In this document: piece after piece, positions 32,366 through 41,785 of the stretch
Numbering within the stretch: the stretch's first letter is position 1
Layout: every line of letters begins with the position of its first letter
Source of the DNA: VRUE01 sp963698085
Lineage (GTDB): Bacteria > Actinomycetota > Thermoleophilia > Solirubrobacterales > 70-9
Assembly: GCA_963698085.1 (NCBI GenBank)
Contig: OY969122.1
Location: 558,001 to 622,000, forward strand
Length of the DNA stretch: 64,000 nucleotides
Direction of reading: 5' to 3'
Notes under the pieces: generated by a model
The model's database searches: none
Seen by the model: the letters and a program-made list of their open reading frames with translations, nothing else
What the model was told of the DNA's origin: nothing
Position numbers and translations under genes: made by a program

Positions 32366-32455
32366 CCCCGGTGGTAGCCCGGCCGGCTCCCGCAAGGAAG
32401 CCCCGCAAGCTTTGCGCCCCCGCCTCACGGCGGGTTTGCCTTTTGCACCGAGGCA
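32366..32455 (-). promoter_or_regulatory. Cyclic di-GMP-I (GEMM-I) riboswitch in pilA leader
   Basis: On the minus strand the leader reads GGTGCAAAAGGCAAACC, a short stem with a GTGA (GNRA) tetraloop (CCGCC-GTGA-GGCGG), then GGGCGCAAAGC, and after a second stem (GGGGCTTCC...GGGAGCC) the closing GGGCTACC. These are the conserved blocks, in order and spacing, of the GEMM-I aptamer (GCAAACC, GNRA loop, GACGCAAAGCC, receptor stem). It lies 70 nt before the pilA start. Whether ligand turns pilin on or off is not evident: there is no clear terminator stem between aptamer and RBS. The rest of 32456-32709 shows no gene. Confidence 0.8.
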
Positions 32456-32709
32456 CTGGCAGATTCATCACAAACCCCTAATCGACCACGCCCGAGATTC
32501 CTAAATCCCCGAAATTTGGGCTGCGTCGAGCAAAAACTCAGGCGAGCAGCCCTCGGCGGACCGATGGCCTACCGGATAAGCCGTAACCGCCCGCCGAATC
32601 GGCATACCCGCATCGTCACCGTACTCGCCATTCTCACCTCCGCCTGCCCAACGATCCACCCGATGATCGGTGCCTTCCTCCCCTGGTCGCTCCAGTGCGC
32701 TCTGAATCC

Positions 32710-32922
32710 TCACCGGCCGCGACGTCTGCGGTCGATCCAGCGACCGGCTGCCGGGATGCCAAAGGCCACCAACAGGCCCATGACCACAGCCGTCGGAAGC
32801 CACAGGGTGACAAATGCCTCCCAGCCGGCAAGGTCATCGTTCAGGTCATTCAAGGCAACCCGGTACGACCAACTCATGAACGCTCCGAGGCAGAGAACAG
32901 CGAAAAGTCGCCGGTCCCACAT
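32710..32922 (-). CDS. Small membrane protein
   Basis: 70 aa, no family recognised. Two hydrophobic stretches (LFAVLCLGAFMSW and TLWLPTAVVMGLLVAFGIPA) and a basic end RWIDRRRRGR indicate a small inner-membrane protein. Its ATG follows the preceding stop codon directly, so it is co-translated with the 127-aa membrane protein. Position behind the RHS gene makes it a candidate immunity factor. Confidence 0.55.
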   Translation of the reverse strand: MWDRRLFAVLCLGAFMSWSYRVALNDLNDDLAGWEAFVTLWLPTAVVMGLLVAFGIPAAGRWIDRRRRGR

Positions 32923-33306
32923 TCAATGATCCGTCCTCGGGGATGCTGATGACGACCTGTGAACCCGACTCCCTAATGCCTTCCTGACGTAAACGATAAG
33001 GAGACCCGCTAGGCAAGCGAGAACAACCACACTGCTGATGGAAGCAATGGGTCCAGTGGTTATGAAAGCTCGGCCGGCAAATGCAATGACGGCGCCGAGT
33101 GCCAGTCCTACCTCCAGCTGATAGCGCCGCTCATAGAACAGACGCCAAAGCGACGCCATAATGAGCATAGTAGTGACAGCCCAAAACACTCCAACAGAGA
33201 CATATGCGCCGGCCGTACCGCCGCTTCCGAAGACGAGGATGCGAGAAGCCAAAGCCACGACCCATGCAATCAGAAGCAGGCGGAGAACTAGGTTAAACCT
33301 GCTCAT
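32923..33306 (-). CDS. Four-helix membrane protein downstream of RHS gene
   Basis: 127 aa, unrecognised. About four membrane segments: VLRLLLIAWVVALASRILVF, YVSVGVFWAVTTMLIMASLW, LEVGLALGAVIAFAGRAFI and ISSVVVLACLAGLLIVYV. Its start is 25 nt after the RHS stop on the same strand. Small multi-pass proteins in this position often protect the producer from a membrane-acting RHS toxin, but no such toxin fold was identified. Confidence 0.6.
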   Translation of the reverse strand: MSRFNLVLRLLLIAWVVALASRILVFGSGGTAGAYVSVGVFWAVTTMLIMASLWRLFYERRYQLEVGLALGAVIAFAGRAFITTGPIASISSVVVLACLAGLLIVYVRKALGSRVHRSSSASPRTDH

Positions 33307-33331
33307 AGCAGCAGGCTAGCAGCCATGAGAC

Positions 33332-36300
33332 TCAGCCCAATTGTCCCGATGCAGGAGTTCGATGCGGGACTCCTGGGGGTCCAGTGGGAGGGAACTGCGG
33401 ACTGTCTGGTGGGTCTTCGAAGTCAGTTGGGTCAAGTGGATCTTTGGGTGGGTCCGGGAGGCAATCCTGATCTTCCATTGGATGACGTACCGCTCTGGCG
33501 AGGCAATCGGCAGCGCGATTGACGACCTTGACGAAGTCAGATGCTCTGTCGCTCACGTAGTCCGGCGCACCGCGGACGACTCCCGGCGTCTCGCTGAGGG
33601 AGCCTCCGTTTCCATCACCGGCAATACCCACGGCAGTGCGCGCTCCTGCTGACGCGTCCCACGCCCTGCCACCGGTGGCGTTCCAAGCGTCTCCTGCCGC
33701 ATCGGCTACGTTGCCGAAGATGCTCCGACCGGTGAGGTCGAAGTACAGCAGCGGGTTGTTCCAGACGTAGGCGTAGCGATTGAACGACATACCGTGGCCG
33801 AGATGGCCGAGAATCGGGTCTTCGGTGATGAAGCTACCGAGAGCGGTGCTGTAGGGGCGGATGCCCATCTGGACCAGACCGGTCGTGGGATCGCTGCGGC
33901 GCTGCTCGGCGCCGAGGTAGCCCATCTCCAGTTCGGGGCCCGAGAGCTGGGCTCCCCAGGGGTCGTACTCCTGCCTGGAGGAGACTTCGCCTTCGGCGTC
34001 GATCAGTGCGGTGATGTCGCCGTGAGCATCTTGTAGCGGGAAGGCGATCCCTTCGCCGGAGCGCTGCTCGGCCAAGCCCTCAGGCCCCTGGACGTAGCTC
34101 GTCGCAATCGCTCCTTCGGCGTCCGTATCAATGATCGGAACGTCCGTGAGATCGCCGTAATGTGCGCTTCGCGCACCCGAGCCGCCTGCGCGCAGCGCAC
34201 GCCTGCCGAGAGCATCGTAGGTATAGGTGACTTCCTGGCTGCCGTCGTCGGCGCTCGTCAACTCGTCGAAAGGGTTCCAGCCGTAGGTGGTGGCCTGGTC
34301 TCCTTTCGCGACTTCGATCAGGCGGCCGGCGCCGTCGTATTCGTAGCTCGTGCCATCGGAGGCGCCGGTCAACTGGTTGAGGGCGTTGAACCCGTAGGTC
34401 GTCACCGCCGCTTGGACGCGATTACCGGCGGCATCGTAGGCATAGCTCGTCGATCCTTCCCCCGGCGGGTCGAATTCGGTCAGGCGGTTACGCGCGTCGT
34501 ATGAGTAGGTCGTTTCCTCGGCGAGGCGGTCAACCTTGCTGATGCGGTTGCCGAACGGGTCATAGCTATAGTCGAACGACTCGAGGATGGCTTCTGCTTT
34601 CTGAGACGTGGTCTCCGTCAACCGGCCTGCGTCGTCATAGGCGTTGGTCGTGAGAACGCCATTGGGGCGTTCGATTTCGGTCAAGTTGCCCTCGGGGTCG
34701 TAGTCGAAGCCCAGCGTTTTGCTCTGCGGGTCGACCAGCGAGGTCATCTGGCTCAGCGGGTCATATCCGTATTCGAGCGTGCCGCGGCCGTCGGTCTGCT
34801 CGGCCAGGTTGCCGCGCGAGTCATATTCGCGCAGCACCGTCTGGCCGCGGCCGTCGTCGATCGCAATCACGTTGCCGTCGTCGTCGTAGCCGAGTTCGAT
34901 CTCGTCGCTCTGGGTGTCGGTGGCGCCGATCATGCGGCCGGCGGCGTCGTAGTCGAAGGAGCGCAGCGTTGATTCTCCTTCGGCAATCTCCTCTAGTCGG
35001 TTGGAGGCGTCGTACTCGAATTCGAGCGTGCCTGCAGCCGTCGTTCGGCTCAGCCGGTTGCCGACGCCGTCGAAGGTGAAGCTGGTCGTCTTTTCGAGCG
35101 GCTGGTTGATCTCACTCAGGCGGCCAAGCTCGTCGTAAAGAAGGCCGGTCGTGTTTTCGCGCGGATCGGTGTAGGAGGTCAGGTTGCCTGCGGGGTCGTA
35201 GCCGTAGTTGCTCACAGCTTCCAGCGGTTCGGCGACCTCGGTCATCCGATCGAGCAGGTCGTAGTCGTAGGTCGTTTCGTTTTTGCGGGGATCGACCACG
35301 CTCGTGCGGTTACCCCGGGCGTCGTAGCCGAACTGCCAGTCGCCTCCTTCGGGACGTTCGACGCCGGTCAGCTGATTGGCCAGGTCATAGCCGTAGCTCG
35401 TTTCCTTGCCACGCCGGTCGATCTGCGCCACCGGGTTGAGGTTGCCATCGTAGGCGATTTCGGTGCGTTGTTCGAGGGGGTCGATATAGGCGGTCGGGCG
35501 CTCCATCGCGTTGCGCTCGATCTCCCAGACGCCTTCGGCTGGATCGGTGAGCTCGACGAGCATCCCATTGGCGTCGTAGTCGTATTCGGTCGTGTGGCCC
35601 TCCGGCGTCGTCCGCGAGAGCAAATCACCAAGCGCATTGCGCCCAAATTCTTCCGGTTCTAGACCGGGCGCCGTCTTCGAAATCATGTAGTTGCGGGCGT
35701 CGAAGCCGAAGCCGGTCGTGTGTTCCAGCGGATCTTCGGCGCTCAGCCGGTTACCCCGGCCGTCGTAGGTGAAGGTCGTCGTGTGTTCGTTGGGATCGGT
35801 GATCTTCAGCGGCTGACCGGCTGCGTTGTAGGTGGCGGTCGTTTCGCCTTCGGCTGGATCGGTGATTTTGATCAGGTCGTTGGCTTCTGACCATTCGTAG
35901 TCCCAGGTCTCTTCGCGCTCGTCGGTAAAGCTCGTCAGCCGATTCTGGCCGTCGTATTCGTAGCTGCGCTGCCCTTCTTCGGGATTGGTCGCCGAGATCA
36001 GGTTGCCGGCCGTGTCGTAGCCAAGCTGCCATTTGGCGCCCCCGGGCAGCACAATTTCATCGATGTTGCCGGCCGCGTCGTAGCCGGTCGTCGTTGTATT
36101 CCCGTGCTGGTCGGTTTCCGAGACAACCCGGCCCTGTTCATCGAAGCCGTAGGCCTTTTCCCCGCCCTCCGGTTCGGTGACGACCGTTTCGCCTCCTTTG
36201 TATTCGAGGGTCCAGAAGTTTTCGAGGCCGTCGACCTGCTCGATCACCCGCCCGTGACCGTCATAGGTGTTCTGCAGGATGACGTTGCCACGCGGGTCTT

Positions 36301-39300
36301 TGATCGAGGTGATCCGATGCTGCGGGTCGTAGGTGTATTCGGTGACGCCGCCGATTGCGTCGGTGACCGTTTTCAGGTCCCCAGTCACGGAGTAGGTGTA
36401 TTTGACTTCCCGCCCGGTCGAATCGGCGACTTTGGTGATGTGGTTGGAGGCGTCGTAGGAGAAGATCAATACCTGGGCCGATGGATCGGTGATCGTCGCC
36501 AGCCGTCCGTTGATGTCGTAGCCATAGGTGGTTTTCAGGCCGTGATCGTCGGAGATCGACGCGATGCGCCCGCTCTGCTCGAAGTCGTAGACCATTCCAT
36601 CCAACATCATCAGGGAGAAGGTCCCGTCTTCATTCTTTACCAGGGTGTCCGACACCCCTGCCGGCTGTGAGTACCCGCCTCCTTCGCCTTTGGCGAAGAG
36701 ATCCTGCCGACCGTCCTGGCGCCGCACCAGCACATCGCCGGTTTCCAACTCCGTGGCAGTCGCCAAAGCACTGTGGGACCAGGCCGGTCCAAGACCCGCA
36801 TCCGAGCCGTCACCAGAGCTGTAGCTGCGGACGAATTCGAGCGGCACTCGGCTCTTGTTGGTCAAGAACAGATCACGATGCGAGTAGCTGAGTTCTCCCG
36901 TCGCCAGGCTGACCGGATCTGCGCCGTGGGGGCAGTCCGACTTCTTGCCTCGGCATCGACCCTGCTTGTCTGCTTCGCTTTGCAGCGGGTACGGATTGAC
37001 CTTGGCGCTGACTGGATCTCCGCAGCCAGCCGGACGTGGTCCGCTCAAGCAGCCGTAGTCGTTGTACGGCGCACTCAGCGTGGTGCTTCCACCCTTTTCG
37101 ATCGCGGTTCCGTTTTTCGCGAATCGATTCCATGAGATGTCAGGCGGTTCCTGGTTTGGGAAGTCCCCCCCGACGGAGATGGCGGGGCGCGTGGAGAATG
37201 CAAAGGCAGAGTGGTTCACAGTGGAGCGGGTAGAGGTCGGTCCGGTGGAGCTTGAGCTACCGAAACTGAACATCGGCCCCGTCGTGCATGAGCACGGCCC
37301 CCCATATCCTCCGTAGCGAGCATGCACGTAATCGAGAGTTCCCCGGCCGGGTGCCTGCGTGGAGGTGCCGGCAGAAAAGCTGAAGCCGACGAAGTCACCC
37401 GGAGCCGGCTGGGTCGCTGAGCCGTCTTGGTTGGTGTCGCCGCCGATCGAGTCGTCCTTGATCGAGGTGATGGTGATTGGTTGGGTTTCGGTGCCTTCTG
37501 CGATCAGCTCGCCGACGACCCCGATCTGGGCGTTAGCTTGATAGGGCTTTAGCACCAGGCCTGGACCCAGCGTGAGCGTGACTCCTTTGACGACACTGAA
37601 GTCGTAGCCGCCCCTTGGCACGATCACGAAGCCGCGGTTCTCCCAGGTGGTCGATTCGGTCAGCTTGCCGGCGACCCAGACTGCATTTGAGGCGTTGCCG
37701 GCGATCGTGTTCTCGTCGATGTCGGGGGGGATCGTGCTCGCGGCATTGACGTAGTAGTCGATTGCGCGGCCGTTGCCATCGGTGATCGTGTTGCCGGCGA
37801 CCGTCACGCCGGTGAGCACTGGGCCGAAAGCTTCGTCGTTGACGTAGATCGACGCCTTGCTCAAGCTGCCGCATTCCTCGATGACGTTGTCGTGGATGCT
37901 GACAGTGCCGGTGGCGCCACTTCCACCTAGCGTGCGCGAGATGCCGTAGCCGCTGCAGTCTTCGATCGTGTTTTCGGCGATCTCCGGGTTGCCGCTGCCG
38001 GAGGTGAGGATGCCGTTGCCGTTGTCGGAGAGGGTGTTGCCGGTGATTTGGGGGTTGGCGGTAGCCGTAATGGAAGCAGCCGTCCCGTTGGAGGCGAAGG
38101 TGCTGTCGGTGATCTGAGAGATCGGGCCACCCGACATGGCCGTTCCCTGAGCGTGTTCAAACTCGGAGTACTGCACCGAGGAGGAGGGGGAGGTTGGCCC
38201 ACTTGAATTCGGAGCGCCAAAGCTGACCATTTTGCCGTCGCTGCATCCTCCGCAGGCCACCCCAGACGCGCCGTAGCGGAAATGGACGTAATCGAGAGTC
38301 CCCCAGCCCGGTGCTTTGCTCGAGGTCCCGGCGGTGAAACTAACCCCTCTCCAGTCGCCCACCCCCGGCTGAGTCGCCGAGCCATCCATGTTGGTGTCGC
38401 CGCCGATTGAGTCGTCTTCGAGCGAGGTAAAGGTGATTGGTTCGCTTTCGGTGCCTTCGGCGATCAGCTCGCCGTCAATTTGGATCTGAGCATTGGTTTG
38501 ATAGGGCTTCAGCACCAGGCCGGGCCCAAGGGTGAGAGTGGCTTCGGCGGCGACTTTGAGGTTGTAGCCGCCCCTTGGCACAATCACGAAGCCGCGGTTC
38601 TCCCAGGTGGTCGATTCGGTGAGCTTGCCGGCGACCCAAACCGCATTGGAGGCATTGCCGGTGATCGTGTTCTCGTCGATGTCGGGAGCGATCGTGCTCG
38701 AAGAGTTGACGTAGTAGTCGATCGCGCGGCCGTTGCCATCGGTGATCGTGTTGCCGGCGACCGTCACGCCGGTGAGCACTGGGCCGAAAGCTTCGTCGTT
38801 GACGTAGATCGACGCCTTGCTCAAGCTGCCGCATTCCTCGATGACGTTGTCGTGGATGCTGACAGTGCCAAGGGCGCCGCTTCCCCCTAGCGTGCGGGCG
38901 ATGCCATAGCCGCTGCAGTCTTCTATCGTGTTTTCTGCGATCTCCGCATCACCGCTGCCGGAGACGATGATCCCGTCGCCGTTTTGGGAGAAAGTGTTGC
39001 CGGTGATCTGAGGGTCAGCCGTAGCCGACACCGAAATCGCCGTGCCGTTGGAAGAGAAGGTGCTGTCGGTGATCTGAGAAAGAGATCCTCCTGAGATAGC
39101 CGGTCTCACCGAATGGTCGAAGGCAGAATGCGTCACCGACGACGGCGGGGACGTCGGCCCTTCGTTGGCCGGTGCGCCGAAACTGAACATCGGGCCGCAT
39201 GAGCCACAGCTCGATCCCCGCCCGCCGTAGCGAGCATGCACGTAATCGAGAGTTCCCCGGCCGGGTGCCTGCGTGGAGGTGCCGGCAGAAAAGCTGAAGC

Positions 39301-40462
39301 CGATGTAGTCACCTGGAGCCGGCTGGGTCGCTGAGCCGTCTTGGTTGGTGTCGCCGCCGATCGAGTCGTCCTTGATCGAGGTGACGGTGATCGGTTCGCT
39401 GGAGGTGCCTTCGGCGATCACCTCACCGGCGACCGCGATCTGAGCATTGATTTGAGAGGGCTTTAGCACCACTCCTGGACCCAGCGTGAGCGTGGCTCCT
39501 TTGACGACACTAAGGTCGTAGCCACCCCTTGGCACAATCACGAAGCCATGGTCCTCCCAGGTGGTGGATTCGGTGAGCCTGCCCGCGATCCAGACCGCAT
39601 TGGAGGCATTGCCGGTGATCGTGTTCTCGTCGATGTCGGGGGGCACGGCGCCACCCCCGGAAGGCGTGTAGTAGTCGATCGCGCGGCCGTTGCCATCGGT
39701 GATCGTGTTGCCAGCGAGGGTTACGCCCGTCAGCGGAGAACTGCTCGAAAAGACATAGATCGACGCGTTGCTTGAATTGCCGCAGCGCTCGACCACGTTG
39801 TCGTGGATGCGGACCTCACCACTCTGGTTGGTTCCAATGGTGCGGGAGATTCCGATACCGCTGCAATCTTCGATCATGTTTTCGGCGATCTCCGGGTTGC
39901 CGCTGCCGGAGGTGAGGATGCCACTCGGATTGTTCACGACGGTGTTGGCGGTGATTTCCGTATTTCCAGCGCTAGCCGAAAGGCCGGCGATCGAGTTGTC
40001 TCGAATCAAAGAATTTGCGATGACGGGTGAGATCCCGCCGCTGATTGCAATTGCCGTTTTGGCATACCGAACCTCCGCGTATGCCAGATTGGAGCCGCCA
40101 GCGCCAGCCTGAAGGACGATTCCGGTCCACTGCCCGGCCGCCGTATTGGTTGATGAAGTGAAGACCACCGATTCTTCGGCCGTGCCGTTGACGTCCAGGG
40201 TGCCTTTGCTCGTCAGCGTCCCGGTGAGCTTGATCACGGCGCCCGGTTCGGCGGTGACGGTCACTCCTTCGGAGATCGTCGTTGAGGTGCCGGTGTAGGG
40301 GCTGCCTTCGGCGGTCAGCGTCATGTTTTCGTTGATCGTCGTAGGGAGGGCGGTGGCGCTGGCTTCGGTCGGAGCGATTGCGACGGCCGCGAGGAGCGCG
40401 ACAACCGCTGCGAAACAGGCGCGGGTAAGCAGCGCAGGCTGGACGGGGCGTGACGAAGACAA
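33332..40462 (-). CDS. Secreted beta-helix / RHS (YD-repeat) protein
   Basis: 2376 aa. Signal peptide (ACFAAVVALLAAVAIAPTEASA), then to about residue 1150 a right-handed parallel beta-helix of PbH1/NosD type (ANPQITGNTLSDNGNGI, PEIAENTIEDCSGYGI), built of three 320-aa units. Around 1190 a DUF6531-like entry motif (DPVSLATGELSYSHRDLFL), then some 40 YD repeats forming the RHS shell, and the RHS core end near 2240 (GSFITEDPILGHLG...FDLTGRS). The last 130 residues are variable, Pro-rich at the end, with no toxin family I recognise. The beta-helix probably anchors or binds, with the shell carrying the C-terminal effector. Promoter at 40511-40539. Confidence 0.88.
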   Translation of the reverse strand: MSSSRPVQPALLTRACFAAVVALLAAVAIAPTEASATALPTTINENMTLTAEGSPYTGTSTTISEGVTVTAEPGAVIKLTGTLTSKGTLDVNGTAEESVVFTSSTNTAAGQWTGIVLQAGAGGSNLAYAEVRYAKTAIAISGGISPVIANSLIRDNSIAGLSASAGNTEITANTVVNNPSGILTSGSGNPEIAENMIEDCSGIGISRTIGTNQSGEVRIHDNVVERCGNSSNASIYVFSSSSPLTGVTLAGNTITDGNGRAIDYYTPSGGGAVPPDIDENTITGNASNAVWIAGRLTESTTWEDHGFVIVPRGGYDLSVVKGATLTLGPGVVLKPSQINAQIAVAGEVIAEGTSSEPITVTSIKDDSIGGDTNQDGSATQPAPGDYIGFSFSAGTSTQAPGRGTLDYVHARYGGRGSSCGSCGPMFSFGAPANEGPTSPPSSVTHSAFDHSVRPAISGGSLSQITDSTFSSNGTAISVSATADPQITGNTFSQNGDGIIVSGSGDAEIAENTIEDCSGYGIARTLGGSGALGTVSIHDNVIEECGSLSKASIYVNDEAFGPVLTGVTVAGNTITDGNGRAIDYYVNSSSTIAPDIDENTITGNASNAVWVAGKLTESTTWENRGFVIVPRGGYNLKVAAEATLTLGPGLVLKPYQTNAQIQIDGELIAEGTESEPITFTSLEDDSIGGDTNMDGSATQPGVGDWRGVSFTAGTSSKAPGWGTLDYVHFRYGASGVACGGCSDGKMVSFGAPNSSGPTSPSSSVQYSEFEHAQGTAMSGGPISQITDSTFASNGTAASITATANPQITGNTLSDNGNGILTSGSGNPEIAENTIEDCSGYGISRTLGGSGATGTVSIHDNVIEECGSLSKASIYVNDEAFGPVLTGVTVAGNTITDGNGRAIDYYVNAASTIPPDIDENTIAGNASNAVWVAGKLTESTTWENRGFVIVPRGGYDFSVVKGVTLTLGPGLVLKPYQANAQIGVVGELIAEGTETQPITITSIKDDSIGGDTNQDGSATQPAPGDFVGFSFSAGTSTQAPGRGTLDYVHARYGGYGGPCSCTTGPMFSFGSSSSTGPTSTRSTVNHSAFAFSTRPAISVGGDFPNQEPPDISWNRFAKNGTAIEKGGSTTLSAPYNDYGCLSGPRPAGCGDPVSAKVNPYPLQSEADKQGRCRGKKSDCPHGADPVSLATGELSYSHRDLFLTNKSRVPLEFVRSYSSGDGSDAGLGPAWSHSALATATELETGDVLVRRQDGRQDLFAKGEGGGYSQPAGVSDTLVKNEDGTFSLMMLDGMVYDFEQSGRIASISDDHGLKTTYGYDINGRLATITDPSAQVLIFSYDASNHITKVADSTGREVKYTYSVTGDLKTVTDAIGGVTEYTYDPQHRITSIKDPRGNVILQNTYDGHGRVIEQVDGLENFWTLEYKGGETVVTEPEGGEKAYGFDEQGRVVSETDQHGNTTTTGYDAAGNIDEIVLPGGAKWQLGYDTAGNLISATNPEEGQRSYEYDGQNRLTSFTDEREETWDYEWSEANDLIKITDPAEGETTATYNAAGQPLKITDPNEHTTTFTYDGRGNRLSAEDPLEHTTGFGFDARNYMISKTAPGLEPEEFGRNALGDLLSRTTPEGHTTEYDYDANGMLVELTDPAEGVWEIERNAMERPTAYIDPLEQRTEIAYDGNLNPVAQIDRRGKETSYGYDLANQLTGVERPEGGDWQFGYDARGNRTSVVDPRKNETTYDYDLLDRMTEVAEPLEAVSNYGYDPAGNLTSYTDPRENTTGLLYDELGRLSEINQPLEKTTSFTFDGVGNRLSRTTAAGTLEFEYDASNRLEEIAEGESTLRSFDYDAAGRMIGATDTQSDEIELGYDDDGNVIAIDDGRGQTVLREYDSRGNLAEQTDGRGTLEYGYDPLSQMTSLVDPQSKTLGFDYDPEGNLTEIERPNGVLTTNAYDDAGRLTETTSQKAEAILESFDYSYDPFGNRISKVDRLAEETTYSYDARNRLTEFDPPGEGSTSYAYDAAGNRVQAAVTTYGFNALNQLTGASDGTSYEYDGAGRLIEVAKGDQATTYGWNPFDELTSADDGSQEVTYTYDALGRRALRAGGSGARSAHYGDLTDVPIIDTDAEGAIATSYVQGPEGLAEQRSGEGIAFPLQDAHGDITALIDAEGEVSSRQEYDPWGAQLSGPELEMGYLGAEQRRSDPTTGLVQMGIRPYSTALGSFITEDPILGHLGHGMSFNRYAYVWNNPLLYFDLTGRSIFGNVADAAGDAWNATGGRAWDASAGARTAVGIAGDGNGGSLSETPGVVRGAPDYVSDRASDFVKVVNRAADCLARAVRHPMEDQDCLPDPPKDPLDPTDFEDPPDSPQFPPTGPPGVPHRTPASGQLG
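37140..40000 (-). repeat. Three tandem ~960-bp coding repeats in the beta-helix domain
   Basis: The anchor AGCACCAGGC lies at 37551, 38511 and (as AGCACC) 39465, giving periods of 960 and 954 bp. Some blocks are nearly identical between units 1 and 3 (the 150-bp block starting CGAGCATGCACGTAATCG at 37317 and 39229), others between 1 and 2 (GGCCGTTGCCATCGGTGATC to the CTTGCTCAAGCTGCCG block), a mosaic typical of gene conversion. Confidence 0.8.
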
Positions 40463-40510
40463 GGCGATCCTCCCTGGCGTTAGGTACTTGAAAAGTCCTT
40501 ACAGGGAACG

Positions 40511-40539
40511 ACAATAGATTGCGCGTGGGTGACGTGCAA
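40511..40539 (-). promoter_or_regulatory. Promoter of the RHS gene
   Basis: On the minus strand TTGCAC (complement of 40534-40539), 17 bp, then TATTGT (complement of 40511-40516), 48 bp before the ATG at 40462. A GGGAGG RBS lies 6-7 nt before the ATG. This is a good match to the housekeeping sigma consensus. Confidence 0.5.
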
Positions 40540-40564
40540 CTCGCTAGCCGAATGACTGAGCAGG

Positions 40565-41785
40565 TCAGACAGCCGCTGGTCTGGCTGCTTGATCGTGACC
40601 TTGGGGAGTTGCCAGATGCTGCTCGAATCGATCAAGCAAGTTCCACAGACCCCTGGCCTGCCAAACCCTGCCCCAATTGCGCTTGGTCACCTGCTTGAGC
40701 ACGCCGCGTTCTGCGAGGACGTTTAAAGCCTGACGTGCCGCCTCCTCCGAGGTGCCGGCCAGCTTCGCCGCCACCTTCACATCTATCACCGGTTGGGCCG
40801 GCAGGGCTTCGATTATCTTCTCCGCAGTCGAGCTGCGACGAACTTCGGCTTTCTCCAGCCACTCCCCCTGCAGTGCAGTCAGACGCTCCCCGAAATCCGT
40901 AGCCGCGCGCGTCGCCGCCACCGTCGTCTGAGCGAAGTAGGTCGTCCATTCGGCTTCATCCTCACTGCGGTAGGCGGTCAAAGCCTTGACGTAGCGATCG
41001 ACATCGGTCGCCATCAGGAGGCTTATCGGCGGCACGTGATGTTGAGCAAGGCCGCGACGCCTGAGGATTACATGGATCAGACAACGCCCAACCCGGCCAT
41101 TCCCATCCGGGAAGGGGTGGATAGTCTCAAATTGGGCATGGGTGAGCGCGGCCTGAAGCGTCGCCGGAAGGTCGTCGAGATTCATGAACTGCGCCAAATC
41201 CTTCAGCAGGGGCTTGACCTCATCTGCCGGAGGGGGGACAAACTCCGCACGGACGGGGGTGTGGACACGACCCCTCACCCAGTTTTGCGTCTCCCGGATG
41301 GCGCCAGCTATGTTCGGCTGGGTGACTCCCATCAGGATGCTGTGGATATCGACGATCGATTGCGCCGTGATCGACTCGCCCTTGGCGCCGATGCGTATCG
41401 CCTGGTCCATCGCTTCGATATTGGCCAGCACCTCGCGCGCTCTCTGGTCCGCGGTCCCCCTCGGGTCGAAGTCGGCCTCGCTGATCCGCTTGTGGGAGAT
41501 CGCAAGACCCTCGATCCGTGAGGATGCAAGGGACTCTTGCCGCAGCAGTTGCCTGGCCAGCGGCTCGATCTGATGTGCTCGCCCGAGGTCGAGGCGGTTC
41601 AGTTCTCTGACAGCGCCATCAGCGTCAGACAGGAGCCGCGAGAGTGCTCCCGTCAGTTGAGGCTCGTAGCCTGCAATCGGATTGGGGACGTACGCTTTGA
41701 AGCGACCAGGACTACGCTCAGCACGGGTCTGCCCGGCCGGATTTCCAGCCCATACCTGCTCTACGTAGCGTCCTTTGCTCTCCAC
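40565..41785 (-). CDS. Fic-domain protein with C-terminal winged helix
   Basis: About 406 aa. Fic core HPFPDGNGRVGRCLIHV is the full HPFx[D/E]GNGRxxR motif, so AMP transfer (or NMP transfer) to a target hydroxyl is expected. Upstream SSRIEGL fits the inhibitory [S/T]xxxE[G/N] motif within the Fic_N domain, so the enzyme is self-inhibited. Residues about 330-395 (IEALPAQPVIDVKVAAKLAGTSEEAARQALNVLAERGVLKQV) form a winged helix for DNA binding. Start GTG 41785 gives MESKGRYVEQV, like known relatives; the longer frame is antisense to pilC. It lies between pilC and the RHS gene. Confidence 0.85.
   Translation of the reverse strand: MESKGRYVEQVWAGNPAGQTRAERSPGRFKAYVPNPIAGYEPQLTGALSRLLSDADGAVRELNRLDLGRAHQIEPLARQLLRQESLASSRIEGLAISHKRISEADFDPRGTADQRAREVLANIEAMDQAIRIGAKGESITAQSIVDIHSILMGVTQPNIAGAIRETQNWVRGRVHTPVRAEFVPPPADEVKPLLKDLAQFMNLDDLPATLQAALTHAQFETIHPFPDGNGRVGRCLIHVILRRRGLAQHHVPPISLLMATDVDRYVKALTAYRSEDEAEWTTYFAQTTVAATRAATDFGERLTALQGEWLEKAEVRRSSTAEKIIEALPAQPVIDVKVAAKLAGTSEEAARQALNVLAERGVLKQVTKRNWGRVWQARGLWNLLDRFEQHLATPQGHDQAARPAAV

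Noticed and set aside
34160..37135. Several plus-strand frames opposite the RHS gene
   Set aside because: No recognisable motifs and no RBS; they mirror the repetitive RHS coding strand.
37140..40000. CRISPR-like repetition
   Set aside because: The period is about 960 bp, in frame and protein-coding; there are no short repeats with unique spacers.
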